A DNA stretch of 64,000 nt from Flammula alnicola (Eukaryota; Basidiomycota; Agaricomycetes; Agaricales; Strophariaceae), in NCBI GenBank assembly GCA_015499995.1, contig JADNRV010000210.1:1-64000 (forward strand), given 5' to 3'. The first letter of the stretch is position 1; the number at the start of each line of letters is the position of its first letter. Position numbers and translations under genes: made by a program. The notes under the pieces are model-generated. The model was not told where the DNA came from. It worked only from the letters and a program-made list of their open reading frames with translations, and ran no database searches. Below are positions 10,379 to 20,556 of this stretch, piece by piece.

Positions 10379-11663
10379 ATAGTCTTCTGTCTGACGGCTC
10401 GGTATGTGATTCTACTATCCAACGGGCTTCTTCCTCGCTAACGTTAATTTAACGTACGGCAATCGTTACATGCGCGACTACGCAAAGGAGCACCCCGATG
10501 CGACCCTCGACGAATTTCGAGTCGCCTTCATGATTCAAAAAATTGTCATGCATGTAGATTGTGATTATGTTGGCCATTTGCACTGGTAGTAAAGAGGTCA
10601 AGGCAGCTGCGAAAGCTGAATCAGCTTCTTCAGAGCGACCTTGGTGAGTCTAATATTATCACAGTGACGCTTTCTATCCGCGCTCACGGTAGTTCACAGA
10701 TTTATAATCTTAGTTCAGTGACGATAAACCGCAGAGTACGGGACGGGATTGGAATGAGGTGGCTTTAGATACCAGTAGATAGACGCAGATAGACGCAGAT
10801 AGACGCAGATAGACGCAGATAATAGACCTTTTAGTACCCCAGATAATCCCGGCTTCTTGCTCAGAGCGGAAATATGCAACGTTAAAACAAATACCAATTG
10901 TCTGCAAATACAGGCTTTCAGCAGAAATTCGCGGAGAAGCGTGGGCCACGACAGAGAATTCTGCGTGGAGTGTATCCTGGAGTGCAGATATTTGTGGAAA
11001 AAATCCGCAAAAGGGACAAAATCTCATCTGACCGGCGGCTTTCTGCTTTGTTGATGACCTCTGATATTAGCAGACGACCTGCAGATATCTGCGGTTGGCA
11101 GCAGAGTCGATTCTCCCTGGGCTTACAAGCTTAAATGAAGCAACGGATGAGTTATTGAATGAAAAGAAAGATCACAGGAGAAGCTGAGGGTCATGTTAGA
11201 TGGCAATCAACGAGGGCGTCTTGAAGCTGGTTCCAGGCCGATCATAGAACAAGTCCTATAAATAGGACTCGTAACGTGGCTGAACACAGCTGACCTAAAG
11301 ATAGAATCCTATAAATGTAAAGGGGCTATGAATTCGCTCTTATTTTATTACAGATCCTGGGCTGGGCTGTTGCTTTTAATGACCTGAGTCTATTATAAAT
11401 TTGGTCGGTCTACTCAAATCACGATCAGAATTTTCTTAGAGAGCCTCATGAAATCCTTCCAAGCCTAAGTATCCGTTTTAGCGCCAAGCATTTTAATAAC
11501 AGGTTCGATCAAGGCACGAAAGAAATATGTTTCCGTTGTGTGATCCGGTATGGACATTAAAGAGTGGATGCGTAGATACGTGCAGCGTTAGAAGGATCTT
11601 GTCCGTTTTTCTGCGCTCGACGTCGCAGGACTGCCATAAACTATACTTAAACGCCTAAAACGA
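10379..11663. other. gene-poor stretch with decayed coding piece
   Basis: Just outside the repeat, 10454-10531 reads as a coding-like piece on the plus strand (NRYMRDYAKEHPDATLDEFR) without start or continuation. A decanucleotide tandem repeat lies at 10781-10820. Several TGCAGATATCTGC-type palindromic phrases occur around 11080-11100. No complete gene is supported. Confidence 0.45.
10781..10820 (+). repeat. tandem repeat, 10-bp unit AGACGCAGAT x4
   Basis: Four perfect head-to-tail copies of AGACGCAGAT, with a degenerate half-unit on each side (CAGTAGAT on the left, AATAGACC on the right). Confidence 0.95.
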
Positions 11664-12341
11664 TCAATGCGAAGAATAGACACAGGGCCTACAACAACTG
11701 TTAGAGATACCAAGGAAGCGGGAACGACCCATGAGGAAATCAATGCGTTTCATCCCGCCATGTCTCTCCTCATCGTAAGCTCTCCTGCACCGCTGCCTTC
11801 TATAACGGTGCTCGTACGCGCTTGTGGCCCGCCGTTGTTCATTTTCAGAAATGGAGTCGAACTCCAACCTGGTAACGTTTGTGCGAAGGGACCGATAGAT
11901 GGCCTGGAACACACCTTCCAACGTGATGTAAGTGCTACAAGATGCATAGATCTTGACCGCCCAAGGGAGATTTTCTATCGCGATGGCCATATATCCCAGA
12001 GGAGGGCTGGTAGCTGGCTCGCCAAATGTTCCGTGGGCGATGGAGCGACGGTTCTTTGTGATCATAGTGGGGGGATCCATCAAATTCCATGCGACGGCCA
12101 ACGTCTCGAGGTATGGGTGTAGTCGAACGCGACCAAAGTTTCTCGACAATAAAGACCTGGACTGAGCAGAGTGCCGTGACAACGAGGCGACAAGGTATGG
12201 TGAGGAGCCGGGAAGGCCCTGGAGCGTGGATGATTGGGCTGTTGGCTCAGCGAATGAAAAGGGCTGCAGGCTATCTGGAGGTGGCGAGTAGTATGTGTTT
12301 TTGTATGCAAAGCGTACATGCTTGGTTTTCTGTCCAGGCAT
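11664..12341 (-). CDS. DUF6699-family protein
   Basis: An intronless 225-aa ORF on the minus strand, starting MPGQKTKHVRFA. The N-terminal 65 residues are Ser/Pro-rich and likely disordered. The domain at about 75-205 has the DUF6699 pattern: RLHPYLETLAVAWNLMDPP, the P-x-x-Y-M-x-I strand, LPWAVKIYAS, YITLEGVFQAIYRSLR, and a basic YEHRYRRQRCRRAYDEE helix followed by KRIDFLMGRSRFLG. The function of the family is unknown; it is expanded in basidiomycetes. No signal peptide or membrane segment is present. It stands alone inside the island, with coiled-coil and transposon-associated genes further on. Confidence 0.8.
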   Translation of the reverse strand: MPGQKTKHVRFAYKNTYYSPPPDSLQPFSFAEPTAQSSTLQGLPGSSPYLVASLSRHSAQSRSLLSRNFGRVRLHPYLETLAVAWNLMDPPTMITKNRRSIAHGTFGEPATSPPLGYMAIAIENLPWAVKIYASCSTYITLEGVFQAIYRSLRTNVTRLEFDSISENEQRRATSAYEHRYRRQRCRRAYDEERHGGMKRIDFLMGRSRFLGISNSCCRPCVYSSH

Positions 12342-13690
12342 TTGAAGCGGTCGTGCTGTTGTATAGGCCTGTAGGCAATTCGTAGTTGTCTGAATGAACG
12401 AAAACGACTGGCAACGAAAACGATTGGCAATCCCTGCTGACTTATTATCCTTCGAGGATTTTGCTACGTGGCCTAGGCCCTGAAGCGTTTGATATACAGG
12501 GTGGGCTATAAAAAGTTCGAGGATTGAAACTGGATCGCAGCTAATCCCAAATCCGGCTTGCCAAAGGAGACAGTAGAACTAACCGAGAGCCGAGAGCCTT
12601 GGCAATGTGGAGAATGTGCACAGGCAAAGGCCTTCTAACCAGCAAAACCAAAAAAAAAAAAAAAAAAAAGAGAGAGATTGAATGCCGTACGACTAAACAT
12701 ACCAATCTGATGGTCAAAAGAGTGGCTTTCATGGACGAAATTTTCAGTAAAGTCTCTGGGTGACTGGACGTCAATTTAAGTTTCGCTAAACGTTGGCTCT
12801 GCTTTGAGATTCCTTTTCGGGAACAAGTTCAGATCCAGTTCCGATCCTCCAACACAAGAAATAAGCGCCTTTGCACTGCCACTCTCCCACGGAACTCGCT
12901 TCATCCAAAGCGCATTTCGACCTGCGGTTCTCTGCGATTTCTAACGCTCGCTATCACATCAAATACATCTAAGTTGTAGGGTTGCTTTGAGATTAAATAA
13001 TCCATCAGTTTCTTGATTTTACCACCATTCCTTGGTTGCAAAAACGTAGTGAGAAGCCTGAAGGTTTTCGTAGTCAAAATCGGCAGGTTGAATAAATCCG
13101 TCATAGGAAATAAAAGAAGGGAAAAAAAGGAAGGATAAACTTTCATCTGGGACCCCCATACAGGCAGCGGCTACAGCAGCAAGGTGTTCAACAACGAATC
13201 ATTCAATCAACGAGGAATCCCGGTGCAGCAGCATAACGCGTCCAATCGCGTGACCAATATTTGGCTGGATGAGGGTTGTAGTCGGTCAGAGGAGGTTATA
13301 ATTGACTGTCTGCTTCGGGAATCCGGATTTGGAACGAGTTGCGATCCAATTGCGATCCTCAAGTCTTGTCCTGCATTCCAGAGCGAAAACAAGAGATGTA
13401 CCAGCTAACAATTGCAAAATATGGCTTGGTTGGTATCATAGTCCCTTTTGTTGTCGGCGGCGCTATATCGCCATGCCCTACGTTGTTCTCTGTAAGAATT
13501 ATCGACTTGATCAAGCTCAATTGCGGGGCTAACCGTTGCTGCTTTGAAACTGGATTGAAACCGGATCGTTCGGAGTAGTATAGAACAACGAATTAAAGAA
13601 CTGTTCATAGCATATAGCAGAGATAAAACTGCTCAGGAGCATATTTCAGACTATCTAATCGTTTAGCTGGACTTAAAACTTGACTGACCT
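12342..13690. other. intergenic with poly-A tract and dispersed repeat D
   Basis: TATAAAAA at 12507-12514 precedes a minus-oriented copy of dispersed repeat D (about 12527-12565) without a gene behind it. A run of about 21 A followed by GAGAGAG lies near 12648-12677. Further D copies are at about 12836-12858 and 13321-13366. No gene is supported. Confidence 0.5.
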
Positions 13691-14125
13691 ATGGACCAGG
13701 CCAACAACAAAGAGCTGATGGACGGGGTCACAAGCCAGGATATTGGCGAAGATGGGGTGCTTATATCTGTACGAGGAGCAAGTTTTAGCAAGGAGCTAGT
13801 CAGGGGAAAGGTGTGCTTATACCTGAAGCGATGAGTATGTTCAAGGTTGCTGACCAGATGGTAAAGATAGAAACGGCGCCTGTCGATCTCAAAGAGATTC
13901 TTGATGGAAAAGATGGATTAATTGATCTGGGGCGCCAACACATCAAGAACCTGCGAGCAGAGCGGGACGCGGCCCACCTTGAGCTTGAGGTCATCAAGAA
14001 TGTATGCGACTTTCACACCGTCTTGTTTCACGCTTCATCTGATATTTGGATACTTGCAGGAGAACCTGATGCTTCGGAAGATTGTTAAAAAGTTACATAG
14101 CAAAGAAAAAAATCTCGGAAACTAG
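13691..14125 (+). CDS. possible small coiled-coil protein (weak model)
   Basis: The second and third segments join well: 13813-14001 ends at a GTATGC donor and 14060-14125 continues in phase (ENLMLRKIVKKLH) to a TAG. The joined part is strongly helical and charged (LRAERDAAHLELEVIK), consistent with a coiled coil. The preceding ATG frame from 13691 (MDQANNKELMDG) is out of phase with it by one base and no convincing short intron resolves this, so the N-terminus is uncertain or broken. Two similar phrases, GGGTGCTTATATCTG and GGTGTGCTTATACCTG, suggest a local duplication. Function unknown. Confidence 0.35.
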
Positions 14126-16352
14126 CTGAAGGTTGTAGTGAATTTAGGCCAACATTGATTGCAAAGTTGCAAACTTATATGAATCGATGTCGTCTCATTC
14201 TTTCTGTATTTGAAGCAGGGCTGTGTTTTGGTTAATTGAATGTTTTAAGACAGCACTTTGCTTTGGGGGCTACTGCAGTACCAACCCGCTCACCCAAAAC
14301 TGTAGGCCCTACGCCACCGACAACCGCTGACAGCCGCCGCCAGCCACTGCTGGTGGAGAGGCCGCGATGGCTCTGTGTCTTTTGGCCTGACGCATTTTCT
14401 CTCCACCGAGCAGCCCATCCTTGCCTGACGGAGGGACCCACCACCAAACCCGCCATCAAACCCGCCATCCACTCCTCCCATACCTCGGAAATTTGGCGCC
14501 TTGCTTGGGTGGATAGGGAGCCATTCATCGGTGAGCTTTGCCGTTGCATACTTGAACGGGCTCAGACGAATGCAGTTGCTGCTGTGCTTCGCAATCAATT
14601 CACGAACTCATCAGGTTTTTGGCAAGGCGTTCGCATTCTGAGTTGGCAAGCTGGCCGACATGGGCACGAATTTCGTCGGGCCGATTAGAAGGGTGAGCGG
14701 AGTTTTGCAAGGATGAGTTGTAGAGTGGAAGGCAGGGCAGGGCTGGAAGGCGATGCCAGAAGAACGGGATCGACGTTAGCCGCGTCAAACGGTTTATCGA
14801 GGGGCCACGCATTCCGAGTCGAGGCTCGCATTCGGCCGTCGGGAAATGGTTCAGTCGATAACCTGCGGAACGCGGCCTTGAGTCTAGGGCGCCTTTAAGG
14901 GATGAGTTAGTCAGAAACGCGGCGATAATGCATGAATAGGGAACGATGTACGACGTTGTTCAGGCTGGGAAACTTTCGCTCGTCTCCTCTACTCGGCGCG
15001 CCTTCCGGAGGGGCATGCGGTCTACCAACCTTGAGCAGGGCGGGTATCCAATTCGGGACGGAGTACATCGAGAACGTGGTAATGGGAGGAGAATATGTCC
15101 TAGCATTCTGAATCCCGTGCTGTAAAAGACGACAAGGCCAATAAAAGTGTTAAATTTGAAAGCAGGAACCGACGCGATGAAGATATCCCGTCCGTTCGCG
15201 CATCGCATTCTTGAAAACCCCCGTTATAGGTCGGTACTTCCCTTTCTTAACTGGCGCCGACTTGGGGATCACGTCGCCTGTTCGACGCGGGGAGATTCTG
15301 GTGGCAGTCTGCGGAATCTCGATGGTAGCGATTCGAGCTCAAGCTCAAGCTTGATCCCGCCAATAGCCCTTACATGGAACGTATGGCGCCACAAACAACA
15401 AGCAAGGTTGTTAACGTCACGCATCGCAGGGGTTGTGAATACTACTCAAAACAAGCTTTCAACGGTCTCAAAAATGTGAAAAGAACCTCCGTGCGTCCTA
15501 GTCCATGCGGCATACACTGGCCCCTCCATGCGGGCTGGCCTTTTCCGAGAACTGGCTCAACCGGCTCAACCTTAGATGTCTTGAAACTATTCTCCTGTGC
15601 TGTTCATCGTTGCTGCGTCAACTGGGTTTGACAAAATGCGACGCAAAAATCATGGTTTTGCAAAAACAAAAAAAAACCCCCTATGCGCACTCCAAGCGCC
15701 CTCACGACGAGGGTGCCACTTCAAACCTTCCCTACATTTATATACGGAGCGTCCACAACCCTGAGGTCCCAACCGTTAGGTCCAGACTTGCAGGAACTAC
15801 AATAGATTCAATCATCTAGATACCGGGCTTGCCGCTTGGCCAGTCTGTTTATGGAATCCAAATCTGGAACAAGCTGCGATCTCAATCCCGATCCTGAAAT
15901 ACAGTGCCTTTCAGACTCGGGCTCTCTGCATGGAGGCTGAGTTCAGAACAAGTTGCGATCCAAGTGCGATCCTCAAATACCCTTTTGGACTTCGACTCAT
16001 AGGTGCGAAGGTTTCAGGCTTCAGCATGCACTGTCTACACCGCGTGGACCCACCATAGATCTGCATTGCGGGACAGTAGAGGCATAAGGCATAAGTACAG
16101 TAGGTAATGTAGCTAATAGGTTCTTCGTTGTGCTCACTCAGGATGTACGGAGCCGCCCTTACAAATGGGCTCATCATATTTATAATTATGACAATGTAAA
16201 TAAAGTGGTACAGTCGCTATGGCCGTTAGGAACTTACAGAATAAATACAGAGAAAACGTGCAAAGAAGGACAGAGAAAAAGGTGAAGAGTTGAGTCGGTA
16301 GGAAGGTCGACTAAGAGTGAAGACAATGGAAGAGTAAGGAAAGAAAAAAAAA
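14126..16352. other. gene-poor stretch
   Basis: About 2.2 kb without a supportable gene. Overlapping ORFs at 14236-14688 and 15147-15479 have no splice logic or recognisable motif and look like chance ORFs in GC-richer DNA. Two plus-oriented copies of dispersed repeat D lie at about 15851-15896 and 15932-15976. Confidence 0.5.
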
Positions 16353-17161
16353 TTATACTGACAACAACTGCTTCGAACAGCCGTCACCTTCTGTGTCCTC
16401 CCACTCCGTCCCTGACTCTTCTGATCCCATTCTTGACCCTTCCGACTGGGTGGAACAATCTGCCTCGACCCATGTGTTTGACATATTCATACCAACCAAA
16501 GATTCGTTTGGAAGAAATATATCAATGTGGAACTCTGGTGATAAAATGGCTCTCGGAGTAGGGTGCGATCTTCCATTGATGACGGGGCTTCCGCTAACGC
16601 GGGGAACAGGCAGTCTAAAGTTATGTAGGTGGCTAAGGAGTTGGCCGACCTGACGGTTTGCATCTTCAACGTGGACTCGAGCTTGCTCCACGTCGTCTTG
16701 AAGCATGGTCAACTGCAGCTGACACTCTCTGAGCTTTGATACAGCTAGTTCCTCCTCAGCTATTAGAGTATCCCGCGCTGATCGCACGAGGTGGACTGCA
16801 GATTCAATTGTATGGTCGCCTCCAGATGCTACTAGGTTCAGCAGTAATTGGACTTCCTGGTCTTGTCGGATAGCGGCGGACTGTTGCGCCACCGATGTCA
16901 AGTTGTGGGCATGGGCAAGAGAAAGACGGAGCCGAGTTTTATATTGTTCTGATTCCCGGTGCATGTCAAGGTCTACATTACGCTGAATGGGTTTCAGAAT
17001 CTTGGAAGGCGCAAAAATAAAAGCATAGAGCCCACCTGGCGTAGGCAATAGCGCCCTAGGGTCGACTTGATCTGGCCCGACGAATGGATGGATAAAATCA
17101 CATTATTGTCATTGATAAACCCTGTGGCTGGGTTGCGGAAAAAACCCCTGTTCATTGACAT
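16353..17161 (-). CDS. coiled-coil hypothetical protein
   Basis: Two exons (17161-17121 and 17055-16353) separated by a 65-nt intron give 247 aa starting MSMNRGFFRNPATG and continuing ALLPTPGGLYAF in phase. Residues 45-150 are a long amphipathic helix region (REYSEQYKTRLRL-like, then EEELAVSKLRECQLQLTMLQ) that should form a coiled coil. The C-terminal 90 residues are Ser/Pro-rich and end in an acidic Glu/Asp/Ser stretch (EESGTEWEDTEGDG). I do not recognise the family. Start and first exon depend on one splice choice (GG|GTTTAT), so the N-terminus is less certain than the large second exon. Confidence 0.55.
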
Positions 17162-17256
17162 GGTGAACTCCGTAGATCGGTGTGGCGAATTCAAAAAGAA
17201 CAAGGGGGTGGGTTCCGTGGTTGAGGAGTTAAGCGACGGTCGATGGGAGTTTGGTT

Positions 17257-17360
17257 GGGCGTTGAGTGATGAGGGTTAAGCGTTGAGTGATGAGGGTTAA
17301 GCGTTGAGTGATGAGAGTTAGGCGTTGAGTATGATGAGAGTTAGGTGTTGAGGATAATGA
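17257..17360 (+). repeat. degenerating tandem repeat, about 23-bp unit
   Basis: Units of the type GCGTTGAGTGATGAGGGTTAA are repeated about four times and become imperfect to the right (GAGAGTTAGGCGTTGAGTA, then GTGTTGAGGATAATGAG). It lies upstream of the coiled-coil gene on the minus strand. Confidence 0.85.
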
Positions 17361-17739
17361 GATTGAGCGCCGGTGAGGTGATAGGCGTTAGGCTTCCAGT
17401 ATGAATGAGAGCCACACCTGTAACAACACGACGGTTCTTGACAACCAGTCACATGATATTGTGAGAAATGGACGCTAACTCCATCTTGTCATCTCCTTGA
17501 GTCCTTCAAAGTTGAGGCGAGCTTAGCAGCGCTATTAACGGCGGAAAGCTATGTATCGTAACGTTACAGCTAAAAGCAACCCTTGCCACACACCCAGCAC
17601 GCCTCTATCCCTTTCCCATTCCCAAACCATCGTTGAGCTGCCAAACAAACGGCTAGAGGGCTTACTTGTAGCCCTTGATGAGAAATTGGACCAACACCTT
17701 TTCCTGGCTGCAAAAGATTCTAGAACAAGCAGAAGTTAA

Positions 17740-18030
17740 CAAGATATCATTATCTGACCAAAAACAGCCACCGTATGCTTACCGCTCCAGCTGGGACATG
17801 AAAATTGAAGGCGTACATGGATTATCGCCGCTTCTCGTCGTATGAGGGTCGGCGGTGGCGCACGACGATCCTACGCAAACTTCTCATCATGACGGTCGTC
17901 AAGAGGCTGGCACAGAAACTGAACTGGAACGTCCCGCTGGTGCTACGATTCCTGCCCGAAGCCTATCCCATCCCTTTCAATTCACCTCCTGATTTATTTA
18001 AGAACGTCAGGTGCATTTGTTGAATACTAC
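17740..18030 (+). pseudogene. decayed exon of an unrecognised agaric protein
   Basis: Two consecutive reading frames are coding-like and appear to belong together: YAYRSSWDMKIEGVHGLSPL followed, after a one-base shift near 17840, by RKLLIMTVVKRLAQKLNWNV and LRFLPEAYPIPFNSPPDLFK. The first frame meets a stop (GTATGA) exactly where the second becomes coding-like. The WDMKI-x-GVHGLSPLLV type phrase resembles a widespread agaric protein of unknown function (from memory, not checked). No upstream start is visible. It converges on the TET/JBP gene. Confidence 0.45.
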
Positions 18031-18076
18031 AAAACAAGAATGCAAATGCACTGGTACTCCCATTCCAAAAAAAACA

Positions 18077-19580
18077 CTACGCCTTTCGGTACCTTGCCTT
18101 AAGGCCGTCCAAAGTGCTGAGCAGCCCAAGCCCGATCTTCCATCGATGGGCCCTCATTCTGTGCATTTTGTCATACAAACCTGGGTCTTGCTTTATCAAA
18201 TCCTTCTCCTTTCGAAACCCATAATCTACGTATCGAAATAGCCCACCGGCTGCATATTGCGTAAAGGAAAGGCGGGTTTCTCCTTCTTGGACAGGGACGT
18301 TGGAGTGCGTGATGGTGGCAGAAGGGATGAGGATGAGCGCACCAGGTGGAAATTCTATGATGATTTTAAGCTCCCAAAGCACGAGATGCCCTCCTTTCTT
18401 AGGATCGAACCGACCAAGGGCCTGGATGGCGCACCAACCGAATGGGCAGTTGAGTACGTCGCGGTGCTTGTAGGTCCACACGTTTGGCCCGAAGTTGAAA
18501 GCTGCAGAGGGGTAGATGCTACCAGAAAAGATGCGTCGGAGGTGGGGCATTTCGGCAAAGAGCTTGTCGAGGTGGTCCTTGTAATATGCATAGACGTCAG
18601 GGCCCCATAGCGCAAAGCAAGCTATAAAGGAAGCTGATTAGAAACGTTTCCCTCATTTGAAACGCATAACGTACAGTCGGCATGACCAGCCAGGCGCCTC
18701 ACGCTCTTGTTTTCAAGGAGTCGGTCAACCATGGCCGCGTGTTGCTTGTTATCCAGGTAAACAGGGCCTTGGGTGCCTTGGCCGTGGGTGACGCCGACGT
18801 TGACGGCGGTGAAACGGCCACGTCGGTGGGGCGTTGCCGTCTGATTAAACCCCGCTCGCTCGCCTTCCTCCACCATCAGGTCGGCGACCTCCTCAACTGC
18901 CTGTAAGTAGCCTTTGTCTTCCGGCGCTTTGACAACTACGCCGACCACCCTTCCTTTCTCATCCGTGATGGGGCCAGGCTTGGTGACCAGGGAGAACCCG
19001 TGCTCTTTGATTAGCTGCCCCGGCGTATATCTGACGTCGGCCCCAGCAGGCTTTTCGTGCTTGGCAGAGTAAGCGCCGGCAGTTGTGGGCAAGGCCTCGC
19101 AGTCGATGGGGACAGGGATTTTGCTCATGGGGTTGATGTGCTTTGCGGCTACCTCAGGGCGAGGTTTACGGCCTCCTGCTGCAGCTTTCTCATGGCGGCG
19201 GCGTTTTCGACGGGCGTGGTCGAGGGATATGGAGCAGTCTGGGGGCCGTTTGACTGCCCAGGAGGGCTGCAGGTTTGAAGAAGGCAGAGGTAAGGCAGGA
19301 GAGGCCAAGCCGTCGGCCAACGAACGGGGTTCTGAAGGGGGTGGCGAGGGCCCTGTCTCAGAGGGTGGCTCCAGTACTTCCTCAGAAAGGATGGCGGATT
19401 CCGTTTCTGTTGATTCTTGAAGCAACGCCTCCAAGTTGAAGGAAGGGGGACAACGTATAGGCTTGAAGGCCTCAAAGGCTTTGCCGGAACGGGCCTAACA
19501 AAAAGTCCACGATAAGGGCAAATAACGAATGCGGACGAAGCGCTTACGGGTCGTGCGTCCGTACCCTCCGGTTCTGCCAT
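18077..19580 (-). CDS. TET/JBP-family 2-oxoglutarate/Fe(II) dioxygenase
   Basis: Three exons (19580-19548, 19494-18675, 18621-18077) join in phase to 465 aa. The N-terminal half is Pro/Ser-rich with a basic RRKRRRHEK stretch suitable as a nuclear signal. The C-terminal half is a double-stranded beta-helix: iron ligands His337 and Asp339 in YKHRD, distal His390 in ATITHSN, and the 2-oxoglutarate arginine Arg401 in EGETRLSF. The surrounding FNFGPNVWTY and GGHLVLWELKIIIEFPPG are typical of the basidiomycete TET/JBP group. Such enzymes oxidise 5-methylcytosine (or related thymine/adenine marks) in DNA. All active-site residues are present, so it is probably functional. Published work ties expansions of this group to KDZ transposons; here the nearby transposase is CACTA/Tnp2-like instead. 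Confidence 0.85.
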
Positions 19581-19664
19581 GAAATTTAAACTGCAGAAAA
19601 CGAGGAGGGCGAGTTAGCACACAGAGCAGTGAAGGCGCGTTGCGAAGTCAAACACAGCTGCGCA

Positions 19665-19715
19665 GCTCGTTTGATGCCCCAGTCCCAGGTTTGAATCTTA
19701 AGGCATCAAACCAGC
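19665..19715. repeat. hairpin repeat, copy 1 (covarying stem)
   Basis: Arms GCTCGTTTGATGCC and GGCATCAAACCAGC pair over 14 positions with one mismatch, around a loop containing AGTCCCAGGTTTGAATCTTA. The loop is almost identical in copy 2 exactly 200 bp downstream, while the stem differs at two positions in a base-pair-preserving way. Confidence 0.85.
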
Positions 19716-19864
19716 CGCGAAGAGGGGTCGGCTTCGACGTAGAGGCACCAAGAAAGCTGCTTACGGCGAGGGGAAGCGTGGAAAGGCGCCTTGCGGTTCC
19801 GGCTGTCCAAAAAAAGCAATCAGCACGTCAGAGAACAAGAAGGGCTGCCAGGATCCCCTTTGCC

Positions 19865-19915
19865 GCTCGTTTTATGGCCCAGTCCCAGGTTTGAGTCTTA
19901 AGCCATAAAACCAGC
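19865..19915. repeat. hairpin repeat, copy 2 (covarying stem)
   Basis: Arms GCTCGTTTTATGGC and GCCATAAAACCAGC pair, and pairing extends outward through GCC/GGC. Compared with copy 1, a G-C pair has become T-A and a C-G pair has become G-C, with both arms changed each time; the loop differs by a single A/G. Confidence 0.85.
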
Positions 19916-20556
19916 GGCGAAGAAGAGCCCAGCACGAGGCAGAAGGCCGGACTTACTGGATGCATGTGTTCAAAACCGTTCAAAGCTCGAGCCTATCAAG
20001 GACCGGTGTTGGCAGCCGACGGCCAGTAAAAGTGGCCTGCGTCGGTTGCCTCTTCAGTAGGAGAGCCTGGAGAGGCATGCCACGCGACTCGCGAGTGGAA
20101 AACTTTTCGGATTGTTTGGTTGGGACGTTGATGCCACACATTCGCCGTGCTGGGGCTGTAGGGGAAACAATTGCACTGCCACCCGTTGCGGCGTCTAAAG
20201 CCTTGGTGGGAATCCTTCGGCCAAGGCGAGGCCACGTTTGTAAAGAAGTCGAGGCGCCGGAGTGCGATGGGTTCTTAGGGGTATTTTTTCGATAGCGCGG
20301 TGTGCTCAATGGGCTCGGGACGTGTTCAGTCAGAGGCCGTCTATTCAGCATAAAGGACCCTCCGTACGCGATTCAGACGCTCACGGCGAGCGCATACCAT
20401 CGCGTTCGCTCTAATGTTCTTTTCTGTTATGCCATCTTAGTCCGACAACTAAAACGATGCAACGGTTTAAATCAAAGATACGGTTTGGTTGTACAACGAG
20501 ACTAAATAGGGGATGGGCAAACAGGACGGGCGCCCAAAGCACGACGCGCTACTGGC

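Larger units (their letters stand above)
19581..20556. other. intergenic with paired hairpin repeats
   Basis: Contains the two 51-bp hairpin repeats at 19665-19715 and 19865-19915 upstream of the TET/JBP gene. The rest has only chance ORFs. The 3' end of the 637-aa gene on the minus strand lies at 20557. Confidence 0.5.

Noticed and set aside
14236..14688. 150-aa plus-strand ORF
   Set aside because: Overlapped by equally long minus-strand ORFs, no motif, no splice context; probably chance in GC-rich DNA.
19665..19715. tRNA or tRNA-derived SINE
   Set aside because: GGTTTGAATC resembles a B box, but there is no A box at proper distance and no cloverleaf can be folded.
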